From positions 1-14,761 of the forward strand of contig NZ_CATWFF010000033.1 in NCBI RefSeq assembly GCF_958350005.1: a stretch of DNA of 14,761 bases. The letters run 5' to 3'. Position numbers and translations under genes: made by a program. The stretch's first letter is position 1; each line of letters starts with the position of its first letter. This DNA is from an uncultured Megasphaera sp. (GTDB lineage Bacteria; Bacillota; Negativicutes; Veillonellales; Megasphaeraceae). Shown in pieces: positions 6,821-14,761 of this stretch. The notes beneath the pieces were generated by a model. It was given only the letters and a program-made list of their open reading frames with translations. It did no database searches and was not told the origin of the DNA.

Positions 6821-8278
6821 ATGAAAAATGATGCCGCTATTATTGATGGCGTACTGCAGGAATTTGCCGGTCTGGCCAAACATCCCCGTCCGTCACATCA
6901 TGAAAAAGCAGTCAGTGACTATATTGTCAGCCGTCTCCGTCAGTTAGGGGTGACGCAGATTGTGCAGGACGAAGTATACAATATTATTGCCGATGTGCCG
7001 GCTTCTGCCGGCTGCGAAACGTGGCCGAAAGTCATGCTCCAGGGCCATATGGACATGGTCTGCGTTGCCAAGCCTGGCGTAGCCTATGATCCCCTGACCA
7101 GTGAAATAAAGCTCGTCCGGGAAGGAAACATTCTTCGCGCTGACGGCACCAGTCTGGGCGCAGACGACGGCGTTGCCGTTGCCATGGCCCTGTACCTGAT
7201 TCAGCAGAAAGACGTAATCCACGGCCCGCTGCGCCTCCTGTTCACTGTCGACGAAGAAACAGGCATGACCGGCGCTACCCATTTGGACCCTAAATACGTG
7301 CAGGATGTGAAGTATGTCATTAACTGCGATTCCGAATCCATTGATGTCCTCTGCGTCGGCTCAGCCGGCAGCGTACACACTCATTTCTACCGGCCTCTGT
7401 CCTGGCAGCAGCCGCAGGGCGATACAGCCGTGGAAATCAGGGCCCACGATTTTGTCGGCGGCCACTCCGGTGAAACCATCAATGCCGGCAAGAGCAATGC
7501 CATTAAGGCTCTGGCTCAGGTACTGCGCCGCCTGTCTGACGCCGGTATTTCCTATTCCCTGGCCCATATAGACGGCGGCGTCGCTGCCAATGCCATTCCT
7601 TCGGCAGCTTCGGCAGTCCTCGTACTGCAGGACGGCGATGTACCGGCCGTTCAGGCTGTGCTGGAAAAGGCACACCACGAACTGACTGCTGTATACGGCG
7701 AAGTGGAAAAGACGGCGAAGTTCGAATGCCGTACGACAGCTATGCCGGCTAAAGTCTTTTCGGCAGACGATACGAAATCGCTGGTTCAGCTCCTGCTCCT
7801 GCTGCACTGCGGCGTCTTTGCCATGAATCAGACCCTGCCGAAACTGCCGGACCTGTCAGCCAATATCGGCACGATCCGGACAGAAGACGATCAGGTCGTA
7901 GTCCAGTACTTCCCCCGTTCTTCGTCAGATGCCCGCCTGCGGGAATTGATGCTGGCCCTGCCGGTCTATGCCGAAGTGACAGGCTGCACGATCCAGATCG
8001 CATCGCCTGAACCGGCATGGACGGAAAATCCGCACAGCCGCCTGGTTCCGCTCTTTGCCGATGCCTATGCCGAAGAAGCAGGCCATAAGCCGCGCATTGA
8101 AGCCATGCACGGCGGCCTGGAAACGGGCTACTTCTACGCCATGAATCCGAATCTGGACATCGTCTCCGTCGGCCCGACGACGCACGCCATCCACAGTGCC
8201 GACGAATCGCTGGAACTGGATACGACAGCCCTTCTGGTCCGCATCATTGCCCGGACCCTGGGACGGTTAAAAGAGTAA
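6821..8278 (+). CDS. pepD: Aminoacyl-histidine dipeptidase (PepD, M20 family)
   Basis: The 485-residue product has the length and motif order of PepD (peptidase family M20C). Metal and catalytic motifs are QGHMDMV at 74-80 (His76, Asp78), GADDGV at 113-118 (Asp115 as bridging ligand), and DEETGM at 144-149 (Glu145 base, Glu146 ligand). GGHSGE near residue 212 marks the lid/dimerisation domain, and HGGLETG plus GPTTHAIHS near the C-terminus complete the metal site. PepD is a cytosolic zinc enzyme that cleaves Xaa-His and a range of other dipeptides. AAGGAGG ends 8 nt before the ATG. It is monocistronic, with a terminator directly behind it and the OPT peptide transporter divergent in front. 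Assignment to M20C is firm; true substrate breadth is not known. Confidence 0.93.
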   Translation: MKNDAAIIDGVLQEFAGLAKHPRPSHHEKAVSDYIVSRLRQLGVTQIVQDEVYNIIADVPASAGCETWPKVMLQGHMDMVCVAKPGVAYDPLTSEIKLVREGNILRADGTSLGADDGVAVAMALYLIQQKDVIHGPLRLLFTVDEETGMTGATHLDPKYVQDVKYVINCDSESIDVLCVGSAGSVHTHFYRPLSWQQPQGDTAVEIRAHDFVGGHSGETINAGKSNAIKALAQVLRRLSDAGISYSLAHIDGGVAANAIPSAASAVLVLQDGDVPAVQAVLEKAHHELTAVYGEVEKTAKFECRTTAMPAKVFSADDTKSLVQLLLLLHCGVFAMNQTLPKLPDLSANIGTIRTEDDQVVVQYFPRSSSDARLRELMLALPVYAEVTGCTIQIASPEPAWTENPHSRLVPLFADAYAEEAGHKPRIEAMHGGLETGYFYAMNPNLDIVSVGPTTHAIHSADESLELDTTALLVRIIARTLGRLKE

Positions 8279-8295
8279 GATACGTTATACATATG

Positions 8296-8331
8296 AAAAA
8301 GCTGTTGACATCAACGTGCCAACAGCTTTTT
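8296..8331. terminator. Bidirectional terminator between PepD and MFS genes
   Basis: A perfect 12-bp stem (8296-8307 with 8320-8331, AAAAAGCTGTTG arm) with a 12-nt loop and T-rich tails on both strands. It directly abuts the stop codon of the minus-strand MFS gene (8334-8332) and ends both converging transcripts. Confidence 0.9.
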
Positions 8332-9552
8332 TTAGTATTTATTTTCTTCTTCCCGGGAACGGACGAGTTCCATCTGCTTGTAGGAGAAGCGGCCTGTCCG
8401 GCCAATGAGTGCGTAGTATAAGGGAATGCCCAGGAGGGCAATGACGGCGGCGCCGAAATAGACGCTGGAAAATCCGTACAGCGGCGCCAGGCCGCCCAAC
8501 AGGAAGGGACCAATGCCGACGCCGAAGTCGACGAAGACAAAGAATGTCGACGTTGCCAGGCCGATGTGATCCGGCGGCACGCCGTGAATGGCCAGGGCCT
8601 GTCCCGACGAGGTGACAGTGCTGTAGCTCAGGCCCAGGAGAATGCCGCCCAGGGCGAAGAGCCAGTTGCTGTCGGCCAGCCCCACCGTGGCCATGCACAG
8701 GGCCATGACGACCAGGGTCGGATACATGACGGCATCGCCGCCGTGATGATCCAGGAAGCGGCCAATAATGGGACGGCTGAAAAAGGAGGTGACTGCATAG
8801 GTGCAGAAAAAGAGGCTCCCTGCAACAAGGAGATTCATGGTCTGCGCATAGGCGCCGATAAAACTGAGTACTGTGGCATAGCCAATGCCGCAGAGGAGGG
8901 AGACCATGGAAATGGGCAGTGCACTGGGAGAAAAGAAACTGTCCCAGCGGACCGATTTCAGCTCTTTCCATTCTTCGGCTGTGCAGTGGTGTTCGGGCAC
9001 GCGGATCATGGCGGCCAGAATAAAGGTAATGAGGGACAAAATCAGACAGGCATAGAGATTGAGGTAATAGTTTCCGCCGCTGCATAAGGTCATGCCCAGA
9101 AAGGGACCGGCAGCTGAGGCCAGCGTGTTTCCCAGAGCATAGTAGCCGATTCCTTCGCCGCGCCGCCTGGGCGGGACAATGGCGCCGACAATGGTGCTGG
9201 CTGCCGTGGCGGCAATGCCGTATGCCGCGCCATGGAGACAGCGGACGACCAGGAAGGCCGTAAGGGAGCTGGCAAAAAAGTACAGCGGCACTGAGGCCAG
9301 GTAGATGACGGCGCCGGCGAGAAGAAAGGATTTCCGTCCCAGGGCATCAATGACATGGCCTGTCAGGATGCGGAACAGCAAGGCGCCTATAATAAAAATG
9401 CCTGATGCCAGACCGGCTTCGCTTACGGCGGCGTTCCATGTATGCATGGCAAACTGCGTCGACCAGAGCATGAGCTGGTACATAATGACATACAGGAGAA
9501 AATTGATGATAATGGCGAGAATGAAGTCGCGCGTCCACAAGGCGTCCTTCAA
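8332..9552 (-). CDS. MFS transporter, TTG start
   Basis: A 406-residue 12-helix major facilitator transporter. Motif A reads GHVIDALGRK (65-74) between helices 2 and 3, and a PPRRRGEGIGYY stretch (127-138) followed by a helix with GNTLASAAGPFLG (motif C-like) fits the YfcJ-like drug/metabolite exporter group. The start is TTG at 9552: AGGAGG ends 8 nt upstream and a stop (that of the preceding gene) closes the frame just above, so no ATG start is available near that site. It is the last gene of the operon xpt - unknown - MFS, 15 nt after the unknown gene, whose stop codon adjoins its ribosome site. A purine-related substrate is suggested by the neighbours only; an unrelated efflux role is equally possible. 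Confidence 0.85.
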   Translation of the reverse strand: MKDALWTRDFILAIIINFLLYVIMYQLMLWSTQFAMHTWNAAVSEAGLASGIFIIGALLFRILTGHVIDALGRKSFLLAGAVIYLASVPLYFFASSLTAFLVVRCLHGAAYGIAATAASTIVGAIVPPRRRGEGIGYYALGNTLASAAGPFLGMTLCSGGNYYLNLYACLILSLITFILAAMIRVPEHHCTAEEWKELKSVRWDSFFSPSALPISMVSLLCGIGYATVLSFIGAYAQTMNLLVAGSLFFCTYAVTSFFSRPIIGRFLDHHGGDAVMYPTLVVMALCMATVGLADSNWLFALGGILLGLSYSTVTSSGQALAIHGVPPDHIGLATSTFFVFVDFGVGIGPFLLGGLAPLYGFSSVYFGAAVIALLGIPLYYALIGRTGRFSYKQMELVRSREEENKY

Positions 9553-9567
9553 TGGCGAGACCTCCTT

Positions 9568-10188
9568 TTACAGCGAATCAAACAGGTATTTTGTGTCGTA
9601 GCTCAGATCCATGTACTGGGCAATGGTGTCGTCGTCAAAGCCGTATTCTTCCGATTTGCGAAGGACCTTGCCCAGGCGCATCTGCATCTTCTTCTTAGAC
9701 GACACCGGTTCTTCATATTCAATGCGCAGCAGGCGGGCCGCTTCCGACCGGTCTTCAACGTGTACGAACAGGCCCTGATCAAAGGTCAGTTCATAGACTT
9801 TGCGGAACGCATGGGGAAGCTGGAAGCCAAAGGGGACAAAGTATTTGTCAATAAAGCCGTTGGCAATGAGAATAGAGCCGGTGTAATCCATGACATGAGA
9901 CAATTCATACTTTAAGTCGCCTGCCGGCGAGTTGAATGGTTCCGGTGCAATGCCGTCAATGGCCGGCGGGGTCATGCCGTTGTTATTGGTCAGCAGCTTG
10001 TGCAGGGTCAGCATCTTGTCGTCGTTAAATCCGAAAATGGCCGTATAGCCGCGCAGACAGGCTTCATTATACATGATGGGATGGAGCCCGAAGGATTCGA
10101 TGGAAAAAAAGGTGTCTACGTGTTCGATGGCAACGATGCTGAGCTTGAACTGGGCGAAGTCAAAGCCGTCAAAAAATTGGGCGCGCAT
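9568..10188 (-). CDS. Unrecognised conserved-looking protein in the xpt operon
   Basis: I do not recognise a family for this 206-residue protein. It is soluble in character, with no signal peptide or membrane helix, and has a well-mixed composition typical of a folded enzyme or binding protein. The middle is rich in Gly/Pro/Asn (about 70-100), and the C-terminal third is charged and probably helical, with an SSKKKMQMRLGKVLRKSEE stretch. It appears real: AGGAG ends 6 nt before the ATG, codon use matches the neighbours, and it sits 13 nt after xpt and 15 nt before the MFS gene in one operon. The context suggests a role tied to xanthine/guanine salvage or to the transporter, but nothing in the sequence shows an activity. 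Confidence 0.8.
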   Translation of the reverse strand: MRAQFFDGFDFAQFKLSIVAIEHVDTFFSIESFGLHPIMYNEACLRGYTAIFGFNDDKMLTLHKLLTNNNGMTPPAIDGIAPEPFNSPAGDLKYELSHVMDYTGSILIANGFIDKYFVPFGFQLPHAFRKVYELTFDQGLFVHVEDRSEAARLLRIEYEEPVSSKKKMQMRLGKVLRKSEEYGFDDDTIAQYMDLSYDTKYLFDSL

Positions 10189-10201
10189 AAGTTACTCCTG
10201 T

Positions 10202-10777
10202 CTAATCGGCGAATATGGGAACGTTGTTTTCAAAGCGGGCAATGCGGGCCAGCGATTCTACGCGGAAGCCGGCGTCTTCCAGGGTCTTGCGTCCGTTCTG
10301 GAAGGTCTTTTCCACGACGATGCCAATGCCGGAAACGGTGCATCCTGCCTGGGCGGCCAGCTTTGTCAGGCCTACGGCAGCGGCGCCGCTGGCCAGGAAG
10401 TCGTCAATAATGAGGACGTGTTCTCCTTCATGGAGATAGGCTTTGCTGATGGACGCCGTATATTCTTCCTGTTTCGTGTAGGAGTAAATGGACGCCGTAT
10501 ACTGTTCGCCCTTGGTGAGAAGAGATTTTTTCTTGCGGGCAAATACGACAGGCAGGTTGTGCATGGCCAGGGATACGGCGTAGGCCACGGCAATGCCTGA
10601 CGATTCGATGGTGACGATGCGGTCCACCGGGCAGTCCTGGAAGCGGCGGGCAAATTCCTGTCCAATATGGGTAATCAAGGTCGTATCAATTTGCTGGTTT
10701 AAAAAATTGTCTATTTTTAAAATACGGTTGTCAATGATGATGCCGTCTTCTAAAATACGGCGCTTTAATTCGTCCAT
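10202..10777 (-). CDS. xpt: Xanthine phosphoribosyltransferase
   Basis: At 191 residues this closely follows B. subtilis Xpt (194). The N-terminus (LKRRILEDG, KIDNFLNQQID), the TIESSGIA segment at 56-63, FARKKKSL at 79-86, the PRPP-binding loop VLIIDDFLASGAA (121-133), and the C-terminal GIGIVVEKTFQNGR and RVESLARI all match. The cytosolic enzyme converts xanthine and PRPP to XMP for guanine nucleotide salvage. AGGAGG ends 7 nt before the ATG. It leads an operon with the unknown protein and MFS transporter and is divergent from purL. I looked for a guanine riboswitch in the leader and found none of the conserved core; an 8-bp palindrome CTGTACAG lies at 10813-10820. Confidence 0.95.
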   Translation of the reverse strand: MDELKRRILEDGIIIDNRILKIDNFLNQQIDTTLITHIGQEFARRFQDCPVDRIVTIESSGIAVAYAVSLAMHNLPVVFARKKKSLLTKGEQYTASIYSYTKQEEYTASISKAYLHEGEHVLIIDDFLASGAAAVGLTKLAAQAGCTVSGIGIVVEKTFQNGRKTLEDAGFRVESLARIARFENNVPIFAD

Positions 10778-10839
10778 GCCGGAACCTCCTGGAAATCGTC
10801 TCTCTACTATGGCTGTACAGGGTTTATCAATAATATATC

Positions 10840-10868
10840 AGTCTAATACGAAACCATAGGCAAGTCAA
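10840..10868 (-). promoter_or_regulatory. Candidate promoter of the xpt operon
   Basis: On the minus strand TTGACT (10868-10863), 17 nt, TAGACT (10845-10840). The predicted start near 10834 gives a leader of about 56 nt, too short for a purine riboswitch plus terminator. Confidence 0.5.
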
Positions 10869-10889
10869 TCAATACAGCGGAATTTCTAA

Positions 10890-10918
10890 TTTACTTATAC
10901 TGGCAAAACAGGTATACT
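10890..10918 (+). promoter_or_regulatory. Candidate promoter of purL
   Basis: TTTACT (10890-10895), 17 nt, TATACT (10913-10918) preceded by GG. The predicted start near 10925 gives a leader of about 40 nt. It lies back to back with the xpt promoter. Confidence 0.5.
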
Positions 10919-10965
10919 AAGAACGTAATACCATAGTGGATATATATTTTTAGGGAGGTCATGAC

Positions 10966-13900
10966 ATGCAGTCTATTCGACGTTTGTATGTTGCTAAGAA
11001 AGGCGTTTTTGCCGATGAAGCGAAACGCATGCTGACAGATTTACAGGAAAATTTGCTGATCAGGGGACTGACAGATGTCCATATTTACCACCGCTATGAC
11101 GTAGCCGGCCTGGATGATGCCTCTTTTGATGCGGCTAAGAATATGATTTTTTCCGAACCGCCTGTAGACGCAGTCTATGACGAACTGCCCGTACATGACG
11201 GCGATACGGTTCTGGCTATTGAATACCTGCCTGGCCAGTATGACCAGCGCGCCGATTCGGCCATGCAGTGCCTGCAGATGCTGACCATGAAAAATGACAG
11301 CCTCGTCCGGACGGCCCGGGTCGTCGTTCTGTCAGGGAAGCTCTCTGATGCCGATATTGCGGCTATCAAGCATTACTGCATCAATCCCGTCGAAGCGCGG
11401 GAAGCGTCGACAGCGCCGGTTACGACCCTGGAAATGGCCTGGGAACAGCCTGATGCTGTTGCCTCTATAGATGGATTTACGACCATGGACGACGCGGCTC
11501 TTCAGGACGTGTCAGCTCATATGGGCCTGGCCATGAGCTTTGATGACCTGAAGTTCTGCCAGACCTATTTCCGCGATGAAGAACACCGGGACCCGACGAT
11601 TACGGAAATCCGCGTCATCGATACGTACTGGTCCGACCATTGCCGTCACACGACATTTATGACGGAACTGACGGATATTTCCTTTGAAGACGGGACTTTC
11701 ACGGTGCCGGTACAGCGGGCGTATGAAGCGTATAAGACGACGCGGCAGAAACTGAACCGCCAGAAGCCACAGACTCTCATGGATATGGCTACCATTGCCG
11801 TAAAAGAACTGAAAGCTGCGGGCAAGCTGGATAATCTGGATGCATCGGAAGAAATCAATGCCTGCACCATCATTATCCCTGTCGACGTAGACGGCGTGGA
11901 AGAAGAATGGCTCCTCCTCTTTAAAAACGAAACCCACAATCACCCGACGGAAATCGAACCCTTCGGCGGCGCTGCCACCTGCCTGGGCGGCTGTATCCGC
12001 GATCCCCTGAGCGGCCGGTCCTACGTCTATCAGGCCATGCGTGTCACCGGCGCCGGCGATCCCCGCCAGCCCATCAGCGATACGCTCACGGGCAAGCTGC
12101 CGCAGCGCATCCTGACCACGGGTGCCGCCAAAGGCTACAGCTCCTACGGCAACCAGATCGGTCTGGCTACGGGCGAAGTCAAGGAATACTACCATCCCGG
12201 CTTTATTGCCAAGCGCATGGAAATCGGCGCTGTTCTCGGTGCGGCACCGCGGAGCAACGTCATTCGTGAAGTGCCCGTTCCCGGCGACATCATCATCCTT
12301 TTAGGCGGAAAAACGGGCCGTGACGGCTGCGGCGGCGCTACGGGCTCGTCGAAAAAACATACTGTTGAATCGCTGGAAACGTGCGGTGCTGAAGTACAGA
12401 AGGGCAATCCTCTGACAGAACGGAAAATTCAGCGCCTCTTCCGCCGCCATGAAGCGACGGTCCTGATCAAGCGGTGCAACGACTTCGGTGCCGGCGGCGT
12501 GTCCGTTGCCATTGGCGAACTGACTGACGGCCTGAATATTAACCTGGATAAGGTGCCGAAGAAATACGAAGGCCTGGACGGTACGGAACTGGCTATTTCC
12601 GAATCGCAGGAACGGATGGCTGTCGTCGTCGCTCCGGAACATGTCGATGAATTCATGAAATATGCAGCCGAAGAAAATCTGGAAGCTACCATCGTGGCCG
12701 TAGCGACGGATTCGAAGCGCCTGGTCATGCACTGGCGCGGCCAGAACGTCGTCAATATTACGCGGGCCTTCCTCGATACGAACGGCGTTACGCAGCAGCG
12801 CAAAGCCGTCGTCGTTGCTCCGGAAGAAAAGAATTTCTTCAAAGCAGCTCCCGTTACGGATGTAGCCAAGGCCTGGCTCGATACGATGGCAACTCTCAAT
12901 GTCGCTTCCGAACAGGGCCTGGCCGAACGCTTTGACAGCACTATCGGCGCCCGGACGGTCCTCATGCCCTTTGGCGGCAAGTATCAGAAGACCCCTGTAG
13001 AAGGGATGGTTGCCAAGATTCCGGTTGTGCACGGCAACACGACGACAGCCAGCATTTTCACTCATGGCTATGACCCCAATATGGCTGTATGGAGCCCCTT
13101 CCACGGCGCTCTCTACGCAGTCGTACAGTCTGTGGCCAAGCTGGTAGCCCTCGGCGGGGACCGCAAAAAGGTATACCTGACGATGCAGGAATTTTTCCAG
13201 AGCCTGGGGACGAACGAAAAAGCCTGGGGCCAGCCGGTCAGCGCCCTCCTGGGAGCCTATACGGCACAGCAGGCCCTGGAAGTGGCGGCTATTGGCGGCA
13301 AAGACAGCATGAGCGGTACTTTTGAAAATCTGACAGTACCGCCGACACTCGTATCCTTTGCCATTGTGCCGGAACATACGAATCATATTATTTCGCCGGA
13401 ATTCAAACAGCCCGGCAGTGCCGTCCTGCTGTTTGACCTGCCCCGTGATGCAGCTGATGTGCCTGATTTTGCCGTATTCAAGGAAAACTGCGACTTCCTC
13501 CATCAGGCTGTTCTCGACGGGAAAGTCCGGGCCATGCACGCTGTCGGCCAGGGCGGCATTGCTGCTGATCTGGCGCAGATGGCCTTTGGCAACGGCATTG
13601 GCGTGGAAATAGACGGCTCCCTGGATGTACAGGACCTGTTTGACCTCCGCTACGGCGCTATTCTCGTTGAAACTGATACGGATACGGCCGTTTCCTGGGT
13701 ACGCCGTCCTCACGTGCGCCGTGTTGGCCTGACCCGTAGCAGCGGCGTCATGGAAGTTGGCAGTGTGAAGATTTCCCTGAAGGATCTGCAGAAAGCCTGG
13801 GAAGAACCGCTCAGCAAGGTATTCCCCATTACCTGCAAGAGCGGCAAAGGCGATGCCGAACTGCCCCTCTTTACGACGTACGGACCGCGGCGCAGCGAAT

Positions 13901-14709
13901 CCTTCGGCACACCTCGCGTTTTCATCCCTGTATGCCCGGGAACGAACTGCGAATACGATTCGGCAGCTGCCTTTGAACGGGCCGGCGCCACGGCTGACGT
14001 CATGGTACTGCGCAACAACACGGCGCAGGATCTGGCTGAATCCATTGAAGAAATGGCCAAACGCATTGCCAAAGCCCAGATCATCATGTTCCCCGGCGGC
14101 TTCAGTGCCGGCGACGAACCGGACGGCTCGGGCAAGTTCATTGCCACCTTGTTCCGCAACCCTGCTCTGGCAGAAGCGCTGGAAACGCTGCTGTACCAGC
14201 GCGACGGCCTGGCTCTGGGTATCTGCAATGGCTTCCAGGCTCTCATTAAACTGGGCCTTCTGCCTTACGGCCACGTACAGCCGCTGAAAGATGACAGCCC
14301 GACGCTGACCTTCAACACTATTGGCCGTCACCTGTCCCGCATGGTCAATACGAAGGTCGTCTCTGTCATGAGCCCCTGGTTCAGCAACGTCAAGGCCGGC
14401 GATGTCCATACCATCGCTATTTCTCATGGTGAAGGCCGGTTCGTCGCTTCGCCGGAACAGATCCGTGAACTGGCTGCGAAAGGGCAGATTGCTACGCAGT
14501 ATGTCGACCTGTCCGGCAAGGCTACCTATGACAGCGAATACAACCCGAACCAGTCCGTCCTGGCTGTGGAAGGCATTACGAGCCCTGACGGCCGCGTTCT
14601 CGGCAAGATGGCCCATACAGAACGGTACAGTGCTCCTGATATCTTCGAAAACATCAGCGGCAACAAACTCCAGCCCATCTTCGCTGCCGGCGTAGCTTAC
14701 TTTAAGTAA
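10966..14709 (+). CDS. purL: Phosphoribosylformylglycinamidine synthase, single chain
   Basis: The 1247-residue product fuses all parts of FGAM synthase, which converts FGAR, glutamine and ATP to FGAM in step 4 of de novo purine synthesis. The order is: PurS-like N-terminus (to about 150); linker with YWSDHCRH (221-228); first synthase half with NETHNHPTEIEPFGG (from about 321); second half with GGKDSMSG near 780; and glutaminase from about 984 (VFIPVCPGTNCEY). The glutaminase triad is visible as Cys1087 (GICNGFQ), His1154 and Glu1156 (SHGEGR). Layout and length fit the clostridial/streptococcal type rather than the proteobacterial PurL of about 1300 residues or the split PurS/PurQ/PurL system. 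GGGAGG ends 7 nt before the ATG at 10966; an overlapping ATG at 10961 is out of frame and too close. No other pur gene is adjacent except divergent xpt. Confidence 0.96.
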   Translation: MQSIRRLYVAKKGVFADEAKRMLTDLQENLLIRGLTDVHIYHRYDVAGLDDASFDAAKNMIFSEPPVDAVYDELPVHDGDTVLAIEYLPGQYDQRADSAMQCLQMLTMKNDSLVRTARVVVLSGKLSDADIAAIKHYCINPVEAREASTAPVTTLEMAWEQPDAVASIDGFTTMDDAALQDVSAHMGLAMSFDDLKFCQTYFRDEEHRDPTITEIRVIDTYWSDHCRHTTFMTELTDISFEDGTFTVPVQRAYEAYKTTRQKLNRQKPQTLMDMATIAVKELKAAGKLDNLDASEEINACTIIIPVDVDGVEEEWLLLFKNETHNHPTEIEPFGGAATCLGGCIRDPLSGRSYVYQAMRVTGAGDPRQPISDTLTGKLPQRILTTGAAKGYSSYGNQIGLATGEVKEYYHPGFIAKRMEIGAVLGAAPRSNVIREVPVPGDIIILLGGKTGRDGCGGATGSSKKHTVESLETCGAEVQKGNPLTERKIQRLFRRHEATVLIKRCNDFGAGGVSVAIGELTDGLNINLDKVPKKYEGLDGTELAISESQERMAVVVAPEHVDEFMKYAAEENLEATIVAVATDSKRLVMHWRGQNVVNITRAFLDTNGVTQQRKAVVVAPEEKNFFKAAPVTDVAKAWLDTMATLNVASEQGLAERFDSTIGARTVLMPFGGKYQKTPVEGMVAKIPVVHGNTTTASIFTHGYDPNMAVWSPFHGALYAVVQSVAKLVALGGDRKKVYLTMQEFFQSLGTNEKAWGQPVSALLGAYTAQQALEVAAIGGKDSMSGTFENLTVPPTLVSFAIVPEHTNHIISPEFKQPGSAVLLFDLPRDAADVPDFAVFKENCDFLHQAVLDGKVRAMHAVGQGGIAADLAQMAFGNGIGVEIDGSLDVQDLFDLRYGAILVETDTDTAVSWVRRPHVRRVGLTRSSGVMEVGSVKISLKDLQKAWEEPLSKVFPITCKSGKGDAELPLFTTYGPRRSESFGTPRVFIPVCPGTNCEYDSAAAFERAGATADVMVLRNNTAQDLAESIEEMAKRIAKAQIIMFPGGFSAGDEPDGSGKFIATLFRNPALAEALETLLYQRDGLALGICNGFQALIKLGLLPYGHVQPLKDDSPTLTFNTIGRHLSRMVNTKVVSVMSPWFSNVKAGDVHTIAISHGEGRFVASPEQIRELAAKGQIATQYVDLSGKATYDSEYNPNQSVLAVEGITSPDGRVLGKMAHTERYSAPDIFENISGNKLQPIFAAGVAYFK

Positions 14710-14737
14710 ACACGACAGTTGTAGAATACAAAAATTC

Positions 14738-14761
14738 CCGGCATAGAACACACTATACCGG
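14738..14761 (+). terminator. Probable purL terminator, cut by the window edge
   Basis: CCGGCATAG (14738-14746) can pair with CTATACCGG (14753-14761) with one mismatch around a 6-nt loop, 29 nt after the purL stop. It is preceded by AAAAATTC, so a longer stem followed by T residues is expected just outside the window, but that part cannot be seen. Confidence 0.5.

Noticed and set aside
10778..10834. Guanine riboswitch upstream of xpt, common in Firmicutes
   Set aside because: None of the conserved aptamer junction segments is visible and the predicted leader is too short.
12301..14751. 816-codon open frame antisense to purL
   Set aside because: It is exactly in register with purL, so its stops can only arise from sense TTA, CTA or TCA codons, which this genome avoids. 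It has no family match I can see and purL is unambiguous. It is a codon-bias shadow.

Overview
The window looks like an ordinary chromosomal stretch of a low-to-mid GC Firmicute, most likely a Negativicute of the Megasphaera/Veillonellaceae type. Coding regions are roughly 50-55% GC and intergenic gaps are AT-rich. Genes carry strong AGGAGG-type ribosome binding sites, proteins resemble Firmicute families (Xpt, BcrC-like PAP2, clostridial-type single-chain PurL), and Leu/Ser codons TTA, CTA and TCA are strongly avoided. The genus is inference; no rRNA or marker gene is present. I see no mobile element, CRISPR array, tRNA or rRNA gene.

Layout from left to right. 1-1274 (-) is an NhaC-type Na+/H+ antiporter whose 3' end is outside the window. 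1410-2000 (+) is a BcrC-like undecaprenyl pyrophosphate phosphatase, divergent from it. 2106-4194 (-) is a tight two-gene operon of a glycerophosphodiester phosphodiesterase followed after 4 nt by an AGCS sodium:amino-acid symporter. 4489-6570 (-) is an OPT-family oligopeptide transporter, divergent from 6821-8278 (+), a PepD-type M20 dipeptidase; together they form a plausible peptide uptake and hydrolysis pair. 8332-10777 (-) is a three-gene operon: xpt (xanthine salvage), an unrecognised 206-residue protein, and an MFS transporter that starts at TTG. Divergent from xpt, 10966-14709 (+) is purL, the large single-chain FGAM synthase of de novo purine synthesis, so salvage and synthesis genes share one 188-bp intergenic region.

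Regulation readable from sequence: several promoters rely on an extended -10 of the form GGTATAMT (M = A or C) with a poor -35. Hairpin terminators separate the convergent gene pairs (2041-2077, 8296-8331). The most interesting non-coding region is 4195-4488. It holds a perfect 15-bp dyad, an inverted repeat over the promoter of the phosphodiesterase operon, a strong hairpin whose U-tract points the wrong way for the adjacent gene, and three TAATG boxes exactly 11 bp apart. The nhaC and bcrC promoters appear to face each other with overlapping transcript starts. Nothing here amounts to a clear undescribed system; these regulatory points and the unknown protein between xpt and the MFS gene are the items worth a second look.
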